From Spirochaetaceae bacterium (GTDB lineage Bacteria > Spirochaetota > Spirochaetia > DSM-27196 > PWMO01): a stretch of 55,794 nt of DNA. Of this stretch, positions 43,009 to 51,919 are shown in pieces. Position 1 is the first letter of the stretch; the number at the start of each line of letters is the position of its first letter. The stretch is from NCBI GenBank assembly GCA_007693945.1, contig RECP01000100.1, forward strand, positions 1 to 55,794. Reading direction: 5' to 3'. Below the pieces are notes generated by a model. It did not search any database. It worked only from the letters and a program-made list of their open reading frames with translations, and was not told the origin of the DNA. The translations under genes were made by a program, and so were the position numbers.

Positions 43009-44494
43009 TGGATTTCTCCAGCATCGTCCCGGTCTCCTTCAGCCTCCGGTACCAGCCGAACGCCTCTTGCGGCAGCTGAGGATGATGCCCACCGCATTGT
43101 TCCCGAGCGTTCCCCAGATACCTCTCCAACTGCTCCCTGTACAGCGGTGAGGCGCAGCGGTGGATTATCGCATCTGCCCGTTCTCCGTCATCCAGTCCAC
43201 GGAGATCGGCTGCACCGTTCTCGGTTACCACGACATCAATATCGTGTTCACCGATATCCTGGTGAGATACCATGGGCACGATGTTGGAAATCGAGCCGGA
43301 TCGGGCCGTGGATGGAATCATGATTACCGCAAGCCCCGCATTCTGTGCGAAGTTCGCCCCGCCGCCTATACCATTCACAACCCTGCTGCCGGCGATATGA
43401 CTCGAGTTCACGTTACCGTAGATATCCATCTCGATACCCGTGTTCAGTGCAACCACTCCCAGGCGGCCGATGACCTCCGCGTTGTTGGTGATATCGCCGT
43501 TACGAATCACCAGGTGATCGGCCGGTGACGGTAATAGCTTCAGGATCTGCTCCACGCGCTCACTCATTCCCAGACCGCCGGTGGACAGCGCTGACGCTTT
43601 TCCGGATGCCAGTAATTCAAGCACGTCCTCGGTGACGCCGCCACAGAAGAACTCCAGGTTCCGGAAACCGGAACGCTGGAACGCCTGGGCTACCGCGTTC
43701 GCGATACCGCCAAACCCCAACTGCAAAGGGGGAAGCACCCCGCCGGCTTCGGAATACTCCAGTTCCAGGAAGTTGAACAAGTTATCCGCAATCCGTGAAG
43801 TCTCTTCCGTACCCCCCGGTCCGGCTCCCAGTCGTTCGGGAATGTGTGTCTCGACAACACAGCGGACTTTTGCGCGATCAAGAGGGATACTCGTCCTGCC
43901 AATTCTCTGATTCGTCCGGACCAGGGGTATCGGCTGCGTGTCGGGGGGCGCAAGCGGTGTATGCACGTCGTGGAGGCCCATCAATGTTTCCGGCTGTGCG
44001 CTGTTTACCTCCACGATGATACTCTCGGCGGCGTTCATCAGGTGATACGTCATGCCGACGGAACTGGTGGGTATGAGGTCCCCGTTCCTGTCAAATCCAA
44101 GCGCTTCCACGACCGCGACGTCGATTCTGCCGAGTCGCCCCGTGCGCAGCAGGGCGGGCATCCTGTTCATCTGCTGCTCCACCAGCCGCACCGCTCCCTC
44201 GTTGATCCTCGACGCAAGCGTCCGGCTCGCGCACATCGGTGAACGGCGGGCGATGATCTGTGCGGCGCCAAGCGTATCGTCGAGCCAGGGAACGTTTGCG
44301 CCGGTGACAAGGTTAATCGACAATGCCTCGCCGTTTCTCGTTCTCGCCAGAAGCGCATCGACGACCGCCTTCGGATACCCTGCCATCGCGTAACCGCTCA
44401 TCCCCACCGTCATGCCGTCCCGTATCAGCACTGCAGCTTCATCGGCGGCGACCGCAGCAGGCAACAGGCTGTGTCTTGCTCTCCTGTAACTCAT
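42995..44494 (-). CDS. Acetyl-CoA hydrolase/transferase-family protein lacking the usual catalytic Glu
   Basis: The 499-residue protein aligns with Cat1/AarC-type CoA-transferases, especially at the C-terminus: GRLGVVALNTGIEMDIYGNV, RVVNGIGGGANFAQNAGLAV, VPMVSHQDIGEHDIDVVVTE. The family normally forms a glutamyl-CoA thioester at TE(V/M) in a segment like NLEGFTEVLQDG. Here the matching residues read NLEFFCGGVTEDVLELLASG, so the expected Glu is Gly285; the GGVT stretch recalls the citrate-lyase alpha subunit. It may therefore work without a covalent intermediate, or as a hydrolase. The alignment is from memory of the families. It lies between an acylating aldehyde dehydrogenase and an HMG-CoA-lyase-like gene, supporting an acyl-CoA role. 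Confidence 0.75.
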   Translation of the reverse strand: MSYRRARHSLLPAAVAADEAAVLIRDGMTVGMSGYAMAGYPKAVVDALLARTRNGEALSINLVTGANVPWLDDTLGAAQIIARRSPMCASRTLASRINEGAVRLVEQQMNRMPALLRTGRLGRIDVAVVEALGFDRNGDLIPTSSVGMTYHLMNAAESIIVEVNSAQPETLMGLHDVHTPLAPPDTQPIPLVRTNQRIGRTSIPLDRAKVRCVVETHIPERLGAGPGGTEETSRIADNLFNFLELEYSEAGGVLPPLQLGFGGIANAVAQAFQRSGFRNLEFFCGGVTEDVLELLASGKASALSTGGLGMSERVEQILKLLPSPADHLVIRNGDITNNAEVIGRLGVVALNTGIEMDIYGNVNSSHIAGSRVVNGIGGGANFAQNAGLAVIMIPSTARSGSISNIVPMVSHQDIGEHDIDVVVTENGAADLRGLDDGERADAIIHRCASPLYREQLERYLGNAREQCGGHHPQLPQEAFGWYRRLKETGTMLEKSNEER

Positions 44495-44518
44495 AGATCA
44501 GCTCTGCTTTCCGATTGT

Positions 44519-45937
44519 TCACGGACGTGGAGTAAATCCGGAAAACAACTCCTCGTCGGTTGGCTCGTGATTCGCTATCTCCCGGATCACCCAGGTGTTG
44601 TTCATGTAGTGCTTCAGAGCGATGTTCTCCGAGGCAATGTTTCCTCCCCACGTCCCGCAACCGAGCGAGCTGGTGTAAGGCATCCCGCTCACCCAACTGC
44701 CGGTGTTCGTCGCCGCCTGCGGCAGATTCACCACGACCCGGGTGGTGTACGTCTCCAGCGCAAGTTTCTCGATATGCTCAGGGGTATTGGAGAAGATCCC
44801 GCAGGAGTGACCAGCACCGGAGTAGGCATGGTTCTCGTTGATGATGCGGATCGCGTCATCAATGCCGCTACTGCGGTAGAGCGTCGTCACCAGGCACATC
44901 TTCTCTCCGGCAAATGGGGTCTCCGTCGCGGTCATCTCTTCCTCAACCAGCAGTACACATGCCGTTTCGGGAACCTCAAGACCGGCAATACCGGCGATCG
45001 TGGCTACCGGAGCAGCTACAACGTCCCGATTGATCACGTGATCCTCAGGCCAGTTGGGCCAAATCGCTCTCTTGAGCTTTTCCTTTTCCGTCGCATCCAG
45101 TACGTGCGCGCCTATTCTTCCGAACTCCTCGAGCATCTGGTCGTATACCGTCTCGTGGATCACGACACTGTTATCACAGGAACAGCCTGCGGCCAGGTCG
45201 AAGGTCTTGCTGGCCTTTATCTTGGCTGCGGCATCCGCCAGGTCGGCGCTCTCATCCACGTAGATGATGGCGTTGCCCGCTCCCACTCCGTATGCCGGTG
45301 TTCCGGAGCTGTACGCCGCCTGTACCATCGGTTGTCCGCCGGTCGCTATAACGAGATCACACTGCTTCATCAGCTCCTGAGTCTTCTGGATCGACGGTTC
45401 TTCTATGGACAGAAACAGATCCTGCGGGGCGTCGTATTTCTTCAATACCGCGCGGATCAGATTCACGGTCTTCATCGTTGTCAGCTTGCCCCGTGGATGG
45501 GGAGAGAAGATCACTGCATCCCGGGCCTTGACCGCGAATATCGCCTGTATTATCGGGTGCATTTCCGACTGGGTGCTCGGCACCAGCGACCCGATGACAC
45601 CGACCGGTTTGCTGATCCGGACCAGTCCGCGTTCAGCAATCTCTTCCACCACGCCGACCGTCTTCACGTTCTTGACATCGTAGAATACACCCCGGCACTT
45701 GACGCGCACCTTTATGATCTTTGACGCAACGTCGCCCAGCCGGCACTCTTTAAATGAGTACTCGGCCAGTTCCTTGATGAGAGTCTCGTTGGCGACGATC
45801 TCCCAGGTGATCGCCGCCGCCAGCTCATCGACTTTTGCCTGCGAAAACCCTTCCGCGATACGTTGCGCGGCCCGGGCCCGCTCAACAAGCTCGGAAATGT
45901 GAGCTACCGAATCAGTTTCTCTTTCTTTCCCGCTCAT
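44519..45937 (-). CDS. CoA-acylating aldehyde dehydrogenase (paralogue 2)
   Basis: The 472-residue protein is a paralogue of the enzyme at 37954. It shares GTPAYGVGAGNA and the C-terminal LGCGTWGGN stretch, and has its catalytic cysteine in LAAGCSCDNSVVI (Cys252). ATG 45937 is chosen because GGAGAG lies 7 nt before it; an in-frame GTG five codons earlier is less likely. Being within the iol operon directly after iolB, it should convert an inositol-derived aldehyde to an acyl-CoA. The classical enzyme for this step, IolA, is absent from the window, and this protein is not of the IolA type. Confidence 0.85.
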   Translation of the reverse strand: MSGKERETDSVAHISELVERARAAQRIAEGFSQAKVDELAAAITWEIVANETLIKELAEYSFKECRLGDVASKIIKVRVKCRGVFYDVKNVKTVGVVEEIAERGLVRISKPVGVIGSLVPSTQSEMHPIIQAIFAVKARDAVIFSPHPRGKLTTMKTVNLIRAVLKKYDAPQDLFLSIEEPSIQKTQELMKQCDLVIATGGQPMVQAAYSSGTPAYGVGAGNAIIYVDESADLADAAAKIKASKTFDLAAGCSCDNSVVIHETVYDQMLEEFGRIGAHVLDATEKEKLKRAIWPNWPEDHVINRDVVAAPVATIAGIAGLEVPETACVLLVEEEMTATETPFAGEKMCLVTTLYRSSGIDDAIRIINENHAYSGAGHSCGIFSNTPEHIEKLALETYTTRVVVNLPQAATNTGSWVSGMPYTSSLGCGTWGGNIASENIALKHYMNNTWVIREIANHEPTDEELFSGFTPRP

Positions 45938-46012
45938 ATGTTCTCTCTCCACCGCTCTTCTTCTTGTATCCGCGACCGTTGCTGCCGGCCCGTCATCGGG
46001 TCGGTCAGGTAC

Positions 46013-46873
46013 CTACTTGAACTTCGCGATCATGTCCTTAAGTCCCGGGATCGTGTGCACCTGGTACTCGTGGTCCGGGTGGAAATACTGTTTCAGCGAG
46101 CGCTGGTGACGTCCCACCAGGATTGTGAAGTAGTACATCTCGTATCCCGGTGCAGCGACGGAGGGGTGATAGCTGTTGTCGAGCAGGATCGTGCTTCCAT
46201 GCTTTAGGTGGTAGACCGGCCCAAAATCGTCATCGCCGATATAGGCAAACTGGGCTCCGAATCCGTGGTCCGGGTTGAAACGGTAATGGAATACCTCTTC
46301 GTGGTCCGTCTCGATACCGGGGCGCTCCACGTGGTGCTTGTGCGGCGGAAAGCCCGACCAGCCACCAGCTCCAACCGTGAAGAGCTCGCTCACCAGGATA
46401 TTTCCGGTGCGTCCCTGCACGTTCTGCCCGGCAACGTGGTAGATCCGACGGTGCGTTTTGGTATCATCGCTGCCGTATTGAACGGTGTCCACCTCTTCAG
46501 GTGATACCCGAAACGGTTCCCGCCCCTCGGAGGGTTCGTCGGGGTCGCTGCAACCGCCGGCGATGAAGACCTCAGCCTCGGTGCTGCTGCAGGTGATTGT
46601 CACCGCCACACCGCGGGGCGCATACACCGAGTCGGGCTTGCCGGCAAAGAGGTGTTCCCGCGTGCCTACATCAGAGAAAACGAGGTCGCCCGCGGTGATC
46701 GTCACCGTACCGGATACGACCACGCACACCGTTTCGTGGGAAGCCAGATTATAGGCGTGGCTCTCCCCGGCCTGCAGACGTACGTCATTGAAATAGATCA
46801 GGGGAGTCCAGTTGTTCTGCACGGGAACGATCGGTTCGTTCCGGTTGTCATGAGGTCGAATGTGATATGGCAT
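46013..46873 (-). CDS. iolB: 5-deoxy-glucuronate isomerase IolB (copy 1)
   Basis: The 286-residue cupin-type isomerase shows the metal site in SGFPPHKHHVERPGIETDHE followed by EVFHYRFNPDHGFGAQFAYI, and the late DNSYHPSVAAPGYEMYYFTI segment, all typical of IolB. It converts 5-deoxy-glucuronate, made by IolD, into DKG. ATG 46873 follows AAGGAAGGAGA. It lies 17 nt after iolD and 75 nt before the aldehyde dehydrogenase gene. A second, diverged IolB is encoded at 53802. Cytoplasmic and full length. Confidence 0.93.
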   Translation of the reverse strand: MPYHIRPHDNRNEPIVPVQNNWTPLIYFNDVRLQAGESHAYNLASHETVCVVVSGTVTITAGDLVFSDVGTREHLFAGKPDSVYAPRGVAVTITCSSTEAEVFIAGGCSDPDEPSEGREPFRVSPEEVDTVQYGSDDTKTHRRIYHVAGQNVQGRTGNILVSELFTVGAGGWSGFPPHKHHVERPGIETDHEEVFHYRFNPDHGFGAQFAYIGDDDFGPVYHLKHGSTILLDNSYHPSVAAPGYEMYYFTILVGRHQRSLKQYFHPDHEYQVHTIPGLKDMIAKFK

Positions 46874-46890
46874 CTTTGATTCTCCTTCCT

Positions 46891-48762
46891 TCAGAACAGT
46901 CGCACTTTCTGAAGCATCTCCTGCTGCTCCCGATAGGCATCCATGACTTTCGATTTCGGTGAGACCTCGGGAATGCCGACCCGCCACCACGTCTCGTATC
47001 CGTCGGTCATCGATTTCTTGAGAGTTTTCACGTCGATCAGCACGGTGCGGTCCGCATCACGGGCGGCTTTCAGGGCGGCGACAAGTTCCTCTGCCGTTTT
47101 GACCGAGTGTGCGTCACACCCGTAGGCGCGCGCCAGTGCAGCGTAGTCCACCAGTATGTCTTCCCCGGAGAGCGTTCCCGACGCCGTATCCCGGTAGCGG
47201 AATTCGCAACCGAAGTGAGGAATCCCCTTGGAGCTCTGCAGGTTGTCGATGCAGTGGAACCCTTTGTTGTCCACCACGACGATGATAATCTTCTGCCGCT
47301 CCTGGAGGCTCGTGAGAAGCTCCGTGTGGAGCATCAGAAATCCCCCGTCTCCGACCAGAGCGTACACCTCGCCCCTGTCCTTGACCGCCAGCTTTGCTCC
47401 CAGAGCGCCGGGCACCTCGTATCCCATGCAGGAAAACCCGTACTCCAGATGGTAGCTGGCGTTGTCAGCCGGCCGCCAGAGCCGTTCGAGGTCACTCGGC
47501 AGGCTTCCGGAAGCCGCAACGATGACGTCCCCGGCTCCCAGGAACCGGTTCATCTCTCCGATTACCCTTGTCTGAGTGAGGCCTTGCCGGTCATCAAGTC
47601 CGTACAATCGATCGACTTCCCGGTTCCATTCGTCCTTCAGGTCTCTGACCCGGGCGACGTAGGCCGGATCACCGGTGTAACCCCGGTTCTGCAGGAGAGG
47701 CGTGATCTGCCCCAGGGCGGTGCGCGCATCGGCCAGAAAGGGTTGTGCGTTCATCTTGTACGCGTCGAAAGCGTTCACGTTGATCGCGACTATTTCTAGA
47801 TCAGGATCGGAAAACGCGCTCTTGCTGGCGGTGTGAAAATCGTTGAGCCGGGTACCGACAGCCAGGACCAGATCGGCTTCACGGGCAATACGGTTGGCCG
47901 CCAGGGTTCCCGTTACCCCCAGGCCGCCGAGGTTGCCCGTTGAGTCCCAGGCGACCACGCCCTTGCCCGCTTGAGTCTCCGCAAGGGGTATTCCGAACCG
48001 ACGGGAAAAATCCCCCAGCGCTTCTCCCGCGCCGGAGTACCGAACTCCACCCCCGCAGATAATGAGAGGCCGTTTTTTCCGGGATATCAGTTCGACGATC
48101 CGGTCAGCTTCTCCTTCCGCCAGAGGTCGTCGAGAAAAATGGTGCACCCGTTTTTCGAGAAACTCCTGGGGATAATCGTAGGCTTCACCCTGAACATCCT
48201 GTGGTAACGCAAGGACCACCGTTCCCGTCTCAGCCGGGTCGGTAAGGACACGCATCGCGTTTATTGCCGCGCTCATCAATTGCTCCGGCCGGGTAATGCG
48301 ATCCCAATACTTGCTCACCGCCTTGAACGCGTCATTGGCGGTAATGGTATAGTCGGAACTCTGTTCGATCTGCTGAAGCACCGGATCCGGCTGGCGACAG
48401 GCGAATACGTCACCCGGCAGAAGCAGCAACGGGATGCGGTTGGACGTAGCCGTCCCGGCGGCGGTGACCATGTTAAGCGCTCCCGGACCTATCGAACTGG
48501 TAACCGCTATGATGCGCTTGCGATCATTCTGCTTCGCGTAGGCCAGAGCACAATGAGCCATACCCTGCTCATTGCGGCCCTGATAAAAGGTCAGGGAATG
48601 GTTTGGCTCCTGGATCGCTTCGCCGAGACCAACCACCACGCCGTGTCCGAAGATTCCGAAGATCCCCTCAACAAACTTGATCTCGTCGCCGTCCACTTGC
48701 AGGTACTGGTTGTCGAGGAATCTCACCAACGCCTGTCCTACCGTCATTCGCACCGTTTTCAT
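46891..48762 (-). CDS. iolD: 3D-trihydroxycyclohexane-1,2-dione hydrolase IolD (copy 1)
   Basis: The 623-residue thiamine-diphosphate enzyme has the N-terminal EGIFGIFGHGVVVGLGEAIQ, the central NRIPLLLLPGDVFACRQPDP and the C-terminal thiamine-binding ALVGDGGFLMLHTELLTSLQ. IolD hydrolytically opens the ring of trihydroxycyclohexanedione to 5-deoxy-glucuronate. MKTVRMTVGQALVRF starts at 48762. It is closely related to the second copy at 51916, with most motif residues identical. Operon order iolE-iolD-iolB follows the pathway order. Confidence 0.95.
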   Translation of the reverse strand: MKTVRMTVGQALVRFLDNQYLQVDGDEIKFVEGIFGIFGHGVVVGLGEAIQEPNHSLTFYQGRNEQGMAHCALAYAKQNDRKRIIAVTSSIGPGALNMVTAAGTATSNRIPLLLLPGDVFACRQPDPVLQQIEQSSDYTITANDAFKAVSKYWDRITRPEQLMSAAINAMRVLTDPAETGTVVLALPQDVQGEAYDYPQEFLEKRVHHFSRRPLAEGEADRIVELISRKKRPLIICGGGVRYSGAGEALGDFSRRFGIPLAETQAGKGVVAWDSTGNLGGLGVTGTLAANRIAREADLVLAVGTRLNDFHTASKSAFSDPDLEIVAINVNAFDAYKMNAQPFLADARTALGQITPLLQNRGYTGDPAYVARVRDLKDEWNREVDRLYGLDDRQGLTQTRVIGEMNRFLGAGDVIVAASGSLPSDLERLWRPADNASYHLEYGFSCMGYEVPGALGAKLAVKDRGEVYALVGDGGFLMLHTELLTSLQERQKIIIVVVDNKGFHCIDNLQSSKGIPHFGCEFRYRDTASGTLSGEDILVDYAALARAYGCDAHSVKTAEELVAALKAARDADRTVLIDVKTLKKSMTDGYETWWRVGIPEVSPKSKVMDAYREQQEMLQKVRLF

Positions 48763-48796
48763 CGCAACCTCTCTTTCATCCCAGACTCCCCAGGCT

Positions 48797-49693
48797 TTAC
48801 AGACCGATCGACCGCAGGTAATCACGATTGCGCTGAGCGTTCTCCCGGGGAGTACCGGTTCCCGGCAGAACATCCTGCTCCACTACCGCCCATCGGTTGT
48901 ATCCATGCTCATTCAGGATCTTCAGAATCGCGGCGAAGTCGATATCGGATTCTGCAAGTTCACAGAACACCCCCTGGCCGACGGCGGCGACACCATCGAT
49001 TCCCTGCGTCCGACATTTCCCGGCAGCAGCCTCACTGTAGCCTTTCAGGTGTACATGCCACACGCGATCGATGTAGCGTTTCAGAGCGTCCAGCGGATCG
49101 CTTCCTCCGTAGGCGAAATGGGCGGTATCAAAGGCGATACCGATCAAATCCGGGTCGGTACCCTCTACGAAGCGGGCGATCTCTTCGGGAGTCTCCACGT
49201 ACGTGGCAATATGAGGATGGAGCACGGTTTGCAGTCCCGTTTCTTCCCGCACCGCGCGAGCTACCGTATCGGCACCTCTATTGAACGCCGTCCATTGCTC
49301 GTCGTTGAGCCCGAGCTCAGGGGTAATCCGCCCGGCACGGGTGGTCCGCAGGAAGTCTCTGTGGGGATCATTGCCGAGGATGATCAGCGGCTCATCACCA
49401 CCTACCGCCCGCAGAAGTCGTGCCGTCCGCACGGCATCGGAGACCGCTCGATCATGCTTATCCTCATCGTGAAGCGAAACCGAGACCCAGGAGCCGATAA
49501 GCGTCAATCCGCGTTCCTTTAGGGCGGCTTTCAGCTTCTCGGGATCGGTCGGCATGAAACCCCAGTCGCCCAGCTCGGTGCCGGCGTATCCGGTAGCGGC
49601 GATCTCGTCCAGTATCGTCTCCCAGGTGATCCTGCTGCCTTCCACGTTCTCGATTACGCCCCACGAACAAGGTGCATTTCCGACTCTCATCAT
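48797..49693 (-). CDS. iolE: Inosose dehydratase IolE
   Basis: The 298-residue TIM-barrel protein opens [20 protein letters not shown], the APCSWG signature of inosose dehydratases, and has [12 protein letters not shown] and [15 protein letters not shown] metal-site segments. It dehydrates 2-keto-myo-inositol to the dione used by IolD. GGAAGGAG precedes the start. It is the first gene after a LacI-type operator overlapping a -35 TTGCAC (49758-49763), so a separate promoter serves iolE, iolD, iolB and the genes beyond. Spacing of 34 nt to iolD. Confidence 0.92.
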   Translation of the reverse strand: MMRVGNAPCSWGVIENVEGSRITWETILDEIAATGYAGTELGDWGFMPTDPEKLKAALKERGLTLIGSWVSVSLHDEDKHDRAVSDAVRTARLLRAVGGDEPLIILGNDPHRDFLRTTRAGRITPELGLNDEQWTAFNRGADTVARAVREETGLQTVLHPHIATYVETPEEIARFVEGTDPDLIGIAFDTAHFAYGGSDPLDALKRYIDRVWHVHLKGYSEAAAGKCRTQGIDGVAAVGQGVFCELAESDIDFAAILKILNEHGYNRWAVVEQDVLPGTGTPRENAQRNRDYLRSIGL

Positions 49694-49733
49694 TGCGTTG
49701 CTCTCCTTCCGGCCTCAGCGTTGGTAATAATCG

Positions 49734-49772
49734 ATTCTACGATGAAACCAACCTTTTGTGCAAGCGTTTGCA
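49734..49772 (-). promoter_or_regulatory. iolE promoter with overlapping LacI-type operator
   Basis: On the minus strand TTGCAC (49758-49763) and TAGAAT (49734-49739) are 18 nt apart. The 14-bp near-palindrome TGCAAGCGTTTGCA (49759-49772, plus strand) covers the -35 box. A near-identical element occurs at 50705-50718. Repressor binding here would block transcription of the long iol-transketolase operon. Confidence 0.75.
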
Positions 49773-49837
49773 TATGGAACCACCGTCCAGTTCTAATGCG
49801 CTTTTTCTCTTTCGAGAATTGGGCGGGTAAGCGGCTG

Positions 49838-50662
49838 TCAGAGATAGGCTTCCATTCGTTCCCGCATTGCTGTCGCGACCTCGAGGTGATCGCGTTCCCA
49901 TTGAAACGGATTGAGAAACTCACCCGAGATGTATCCGTCAAACCCGGTAGCTTTGATCGCATCGGTCCACTCCTGCACCGGCAGATCTCCCTCTCCGGGC
50001 AGCGCACCCCGCAACTCCCGTTCGTCAACCCATGGCTCACCTTCGGCCGGTCGATGACCGTCACAGAGGTGAACGCCGTAGATAATTGATCGGTCCAGGC
50101 GAGCGATCTCTCGTGGTGTCGCGCCGCGACAGGCCCAGTAATGCCAGAAATCGATCACCAGGCCAACGTTTTCCCGATCAACACTCTCTATCAACCGTAA
50201 CGTATCGGCTAAAGACGCTATCGGTGTCCACGCCGCACCCTCATACTGAAAACGTATACCGTGATCCCGCCCGATTTCGGCGACTTCCCGCATGTTTGCC
50301 GCGGTGATCCGGATAGCTTCCTCCACGGGCAAACCGTCCAGGCCGCAGAATCCGTTCAGCTGGATTGTCGGCGCGCCGATCGTCACCGCAACACGGCATA
50401 AGCGCTCCGTGGTCGAGATCAGTTCACGACGGCCCGCGGCAGTCGTTGACTCCATATCTCCGATGATGTCGATTGCCGCCGCCTGGATACCGTGATTTCG
50501 CAGGGAGTCCCGCAGTTCCTCAGCGGTGTGGCCCGCGTCGAGGTAGCGGATCAGTTTGTCAGTGTGTACTTCCAGCGCCGCGTACCCCGCATCGCGGGCT
50601 ACACGCACATCCGAGAGAACGTTTGACAACAGCGTCACCTGTCCATGAAGGGTAAGAATCAT
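49838..50662 (-). CDS. IolI-like TIM-barrel sugar isomerase/epimerase
   Basis: The 274-residue protein has the AP-endonuclease-2-like TIM barrel of IolI: YAALEVHTDKLIRYL, GIRFQYEGAAWTPIAS, ENVGLVIDFWHYWACRG (metal Asp/His), IIYGVHLCDGH (metal His) and GFDGYISGEFLNPFQWERDH (metal Glu). IolI interconverts 2-keto-myo-inositol and 1-keto-D-chiro-inositol, letting cells use other inositol isomers. A related isomerase role on another ketone is possible. The gene lies between two LacI-type operators and is divergent from lacI, so it has its own regulated promoter upstream of iolE. Confidence 0.75.
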   Translation of the reverse strand: MILTLHGQVTLLSNVLSDVRVARDAGYAALEVHTDKLIRYLDAGHTAEELRDSLRNHGIQAAAIDIIGDMESTTAAGRRELISTTERLCRVAVTIGAPTIQLNGFCGLDGLPVEEAIRITAANMREVAEIGRDHGIRFQYEGAAWTPIASLADTLRLIESVDRENVGLVIDFWHYWACRGATPREIARLDRSIIYGVHLCDGHRPAEGEPWVDERELRGALPGEGDLPVQEWTDAIKATGFDGYISGEFLNPFQWERDHLEVATAMRERMEAYL

Positions 50663-50704
50663 AACGAATGATAACCCCTTCCCACATGCCGGTCAATAGT
50701 TTTA

Positions 50705-50718
50705 TGCAAGCGTTTGCT
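50705..50718. promoter_or_regulatory. LacI-type operator between iolI-like gene and lacI
   Basis: TGCAAGCGTTTGCT differs by one base from the operator at 49759-49772. It lies 43 nt before the iolI-like start and 93 nt before lacI, so it can control both divergent transcripts. The central CpG and TGCAA arms fit LacI-family sites. Confidence 0.78.
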
Positions 50719-50810
50719 CTTCTCTTTCTGTCGATCGCATGCTACTATTGTCATGTTGAGGTTCCGCCAAACGGGGCTTCTGCGTACTATGAGTACACGA
50801 GTGATGAACG

Positions 50811-51872
50811 ATGACGTTAAAAGACATCGCGGAGCTCGCCGGGACAAGTGTATCCACCGTCTCGCGCAGCCTGAATAACAGCCCCCTCATCTCGGAAGAG
50901 ACCCGGGCGCGTGTCCGGGCGATCGCGGCGATACACGGATTCGAGCCCAACGCGATCGCCCGAGGACTGGCCACACGGACGGTAGGCACGATTGGCGTGA
51001 TCCTCCCGGAAAACTATGACCGGTTTGACGGTCTGCTGTATAATGCCGCCCTTCACAACGACCTTCGCTCGAGTCTGGAACGGGCCGAACTTGATACGAT
51101 CGTTGCCTTTAAACGGAATCGCTTTTCCGGCCGGGATAACATAGAAAAGCTTGTTATGCGCAAGAAGATCGACGGCCTCATTCTGGTTCAACCCGAGCTC
51201 GACAGGAGATCGGTAAAGTTCCTGGAACAGAAACAGATCCCTTACGTCCTGATCCAGTACCCCCCGGATGAACAGAAGCTTCCATACGATCTGTTCTTCG
51301 CCGATAGCTGGACCGGAGGACGGCTTGTTGCGCAACACCTGATCAGCAGAGGCTGTCGCTCGCCTCTGTGCATCAGCGGTGGTAAGGAGCGTCAGTCCCT
51401 GCAACGTATAGCGGGATTCCGCGACGGTTACACCGCTGCCGGATTTGATCCGGATACGATGATTGTCCTGGATGGTGACTACAGTGCGCCGAGCGCTTCT
51501 ACTCTCATTCGGGAGAACCTGCCGTTGATTACCAAATCGGACGCGATCTTTGCGGCAAACGACCTGATGGCGTTCGGAGCGATGGAAGCGTTACGCTCGG
51601 CGGGACTGCGCATCCCGGACGAAATGGCGGTCGTAGGATACGACGACACACCTCTTGCTACGGCGCTGATTCCGCAGCTGACCAGTGTCCACCAGCCCGA
51701 AGAGGAGATTGCGTTTCTGGCGTGTGAACGCCTGCTGAAACTCATCAAGGAACACAACGATTACGGGAGACGAGTATCGCCGCCGCAGACAACCGCTTTG
51801 CAACCCAGACTGATTGTCCGCCAAAGCTGCGGGAGTGTGACGTCTTCGATTCCGCCGGTGACACGCCCCTGA
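50811..51872 (+). CDS. LacI-family regulator of the inositol genes
   Basis: The 353-residue protein has the LacI HTH (MTLKDIAELAGTSVSTVSRS), hinge (residues about 48-57) and effector domain (IGVILPENYDRFDGLLYNAA; FAANDLMAFGAMEALRSAGL; VVGYDDTPLATALIPQLTSV). Its position within the iol genes and the twin operators suggest it represses them until an inositol-derived inducer binds. In many bacteria IolR is DeoR- or RpiR-type, so a LacI-type inositol regulator is less usual. The ATG has only a weak GAGTGA element upstream. It converges with the second iolD. Confidence 0.88.
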   Translation: MTLKDIAELAGTSVSTVSRSLNNSPLISEETRARVRAIAAIHGFEPNAIARGLATRTVGTIGVILPENYDRFDGLLYNAALHNDLRSSLERAELDTIVAFKRNRFSGRDNIEKLVMRKKIDGLILVQPELDRRSVKFLEQKQIPYVLIQYPPDEQKLPYDLFFADSWTGGRLVAQHLISRGCRSPLCISGGKERQSLQRIAGFRDGYTAAGFDPDTMIVLDGDYSAPSASTLIRENLPLITKSDAIFAANDLMAFGAMEALRSAGLRIPDEMAVVGYDDTPLATALIPQLTSVHQPEEEIAFLACERLLKLIKEHNDYGRRVSPPQTTALQPRLIVRQSCGSVTSSIPPVTRP

Positions 51873-51919
51873 TTCCTCTCGCCCGGAGTATACCGCGTCT
51901 TCCCCGGCGCAGGAATCAG
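51869..51919. terminator. Inverted repeat between convergent lacI and iolD copy 2
   Basis: CTGATTCCT (51869-51877) and AGGAATCAG (51911-51919) are perfect complements, with GC-rich partial pairing inside (GCCCGG with CCGGCG). It spans the gap between the two stop codons and probably ends transcription from both sides. Confidence 0.55.

Noticed and set aside
36815..45937. Sulfoquinovose degradation cluster
   Set aside because: Transaldolase, split transketolase and acylating dehydrogenase also occur in sulfoglycolysis, but no sulfoquinovosidase, sulfo-sugar isomerase or sulfonate exporter is present and the genes share operons with iol genes.
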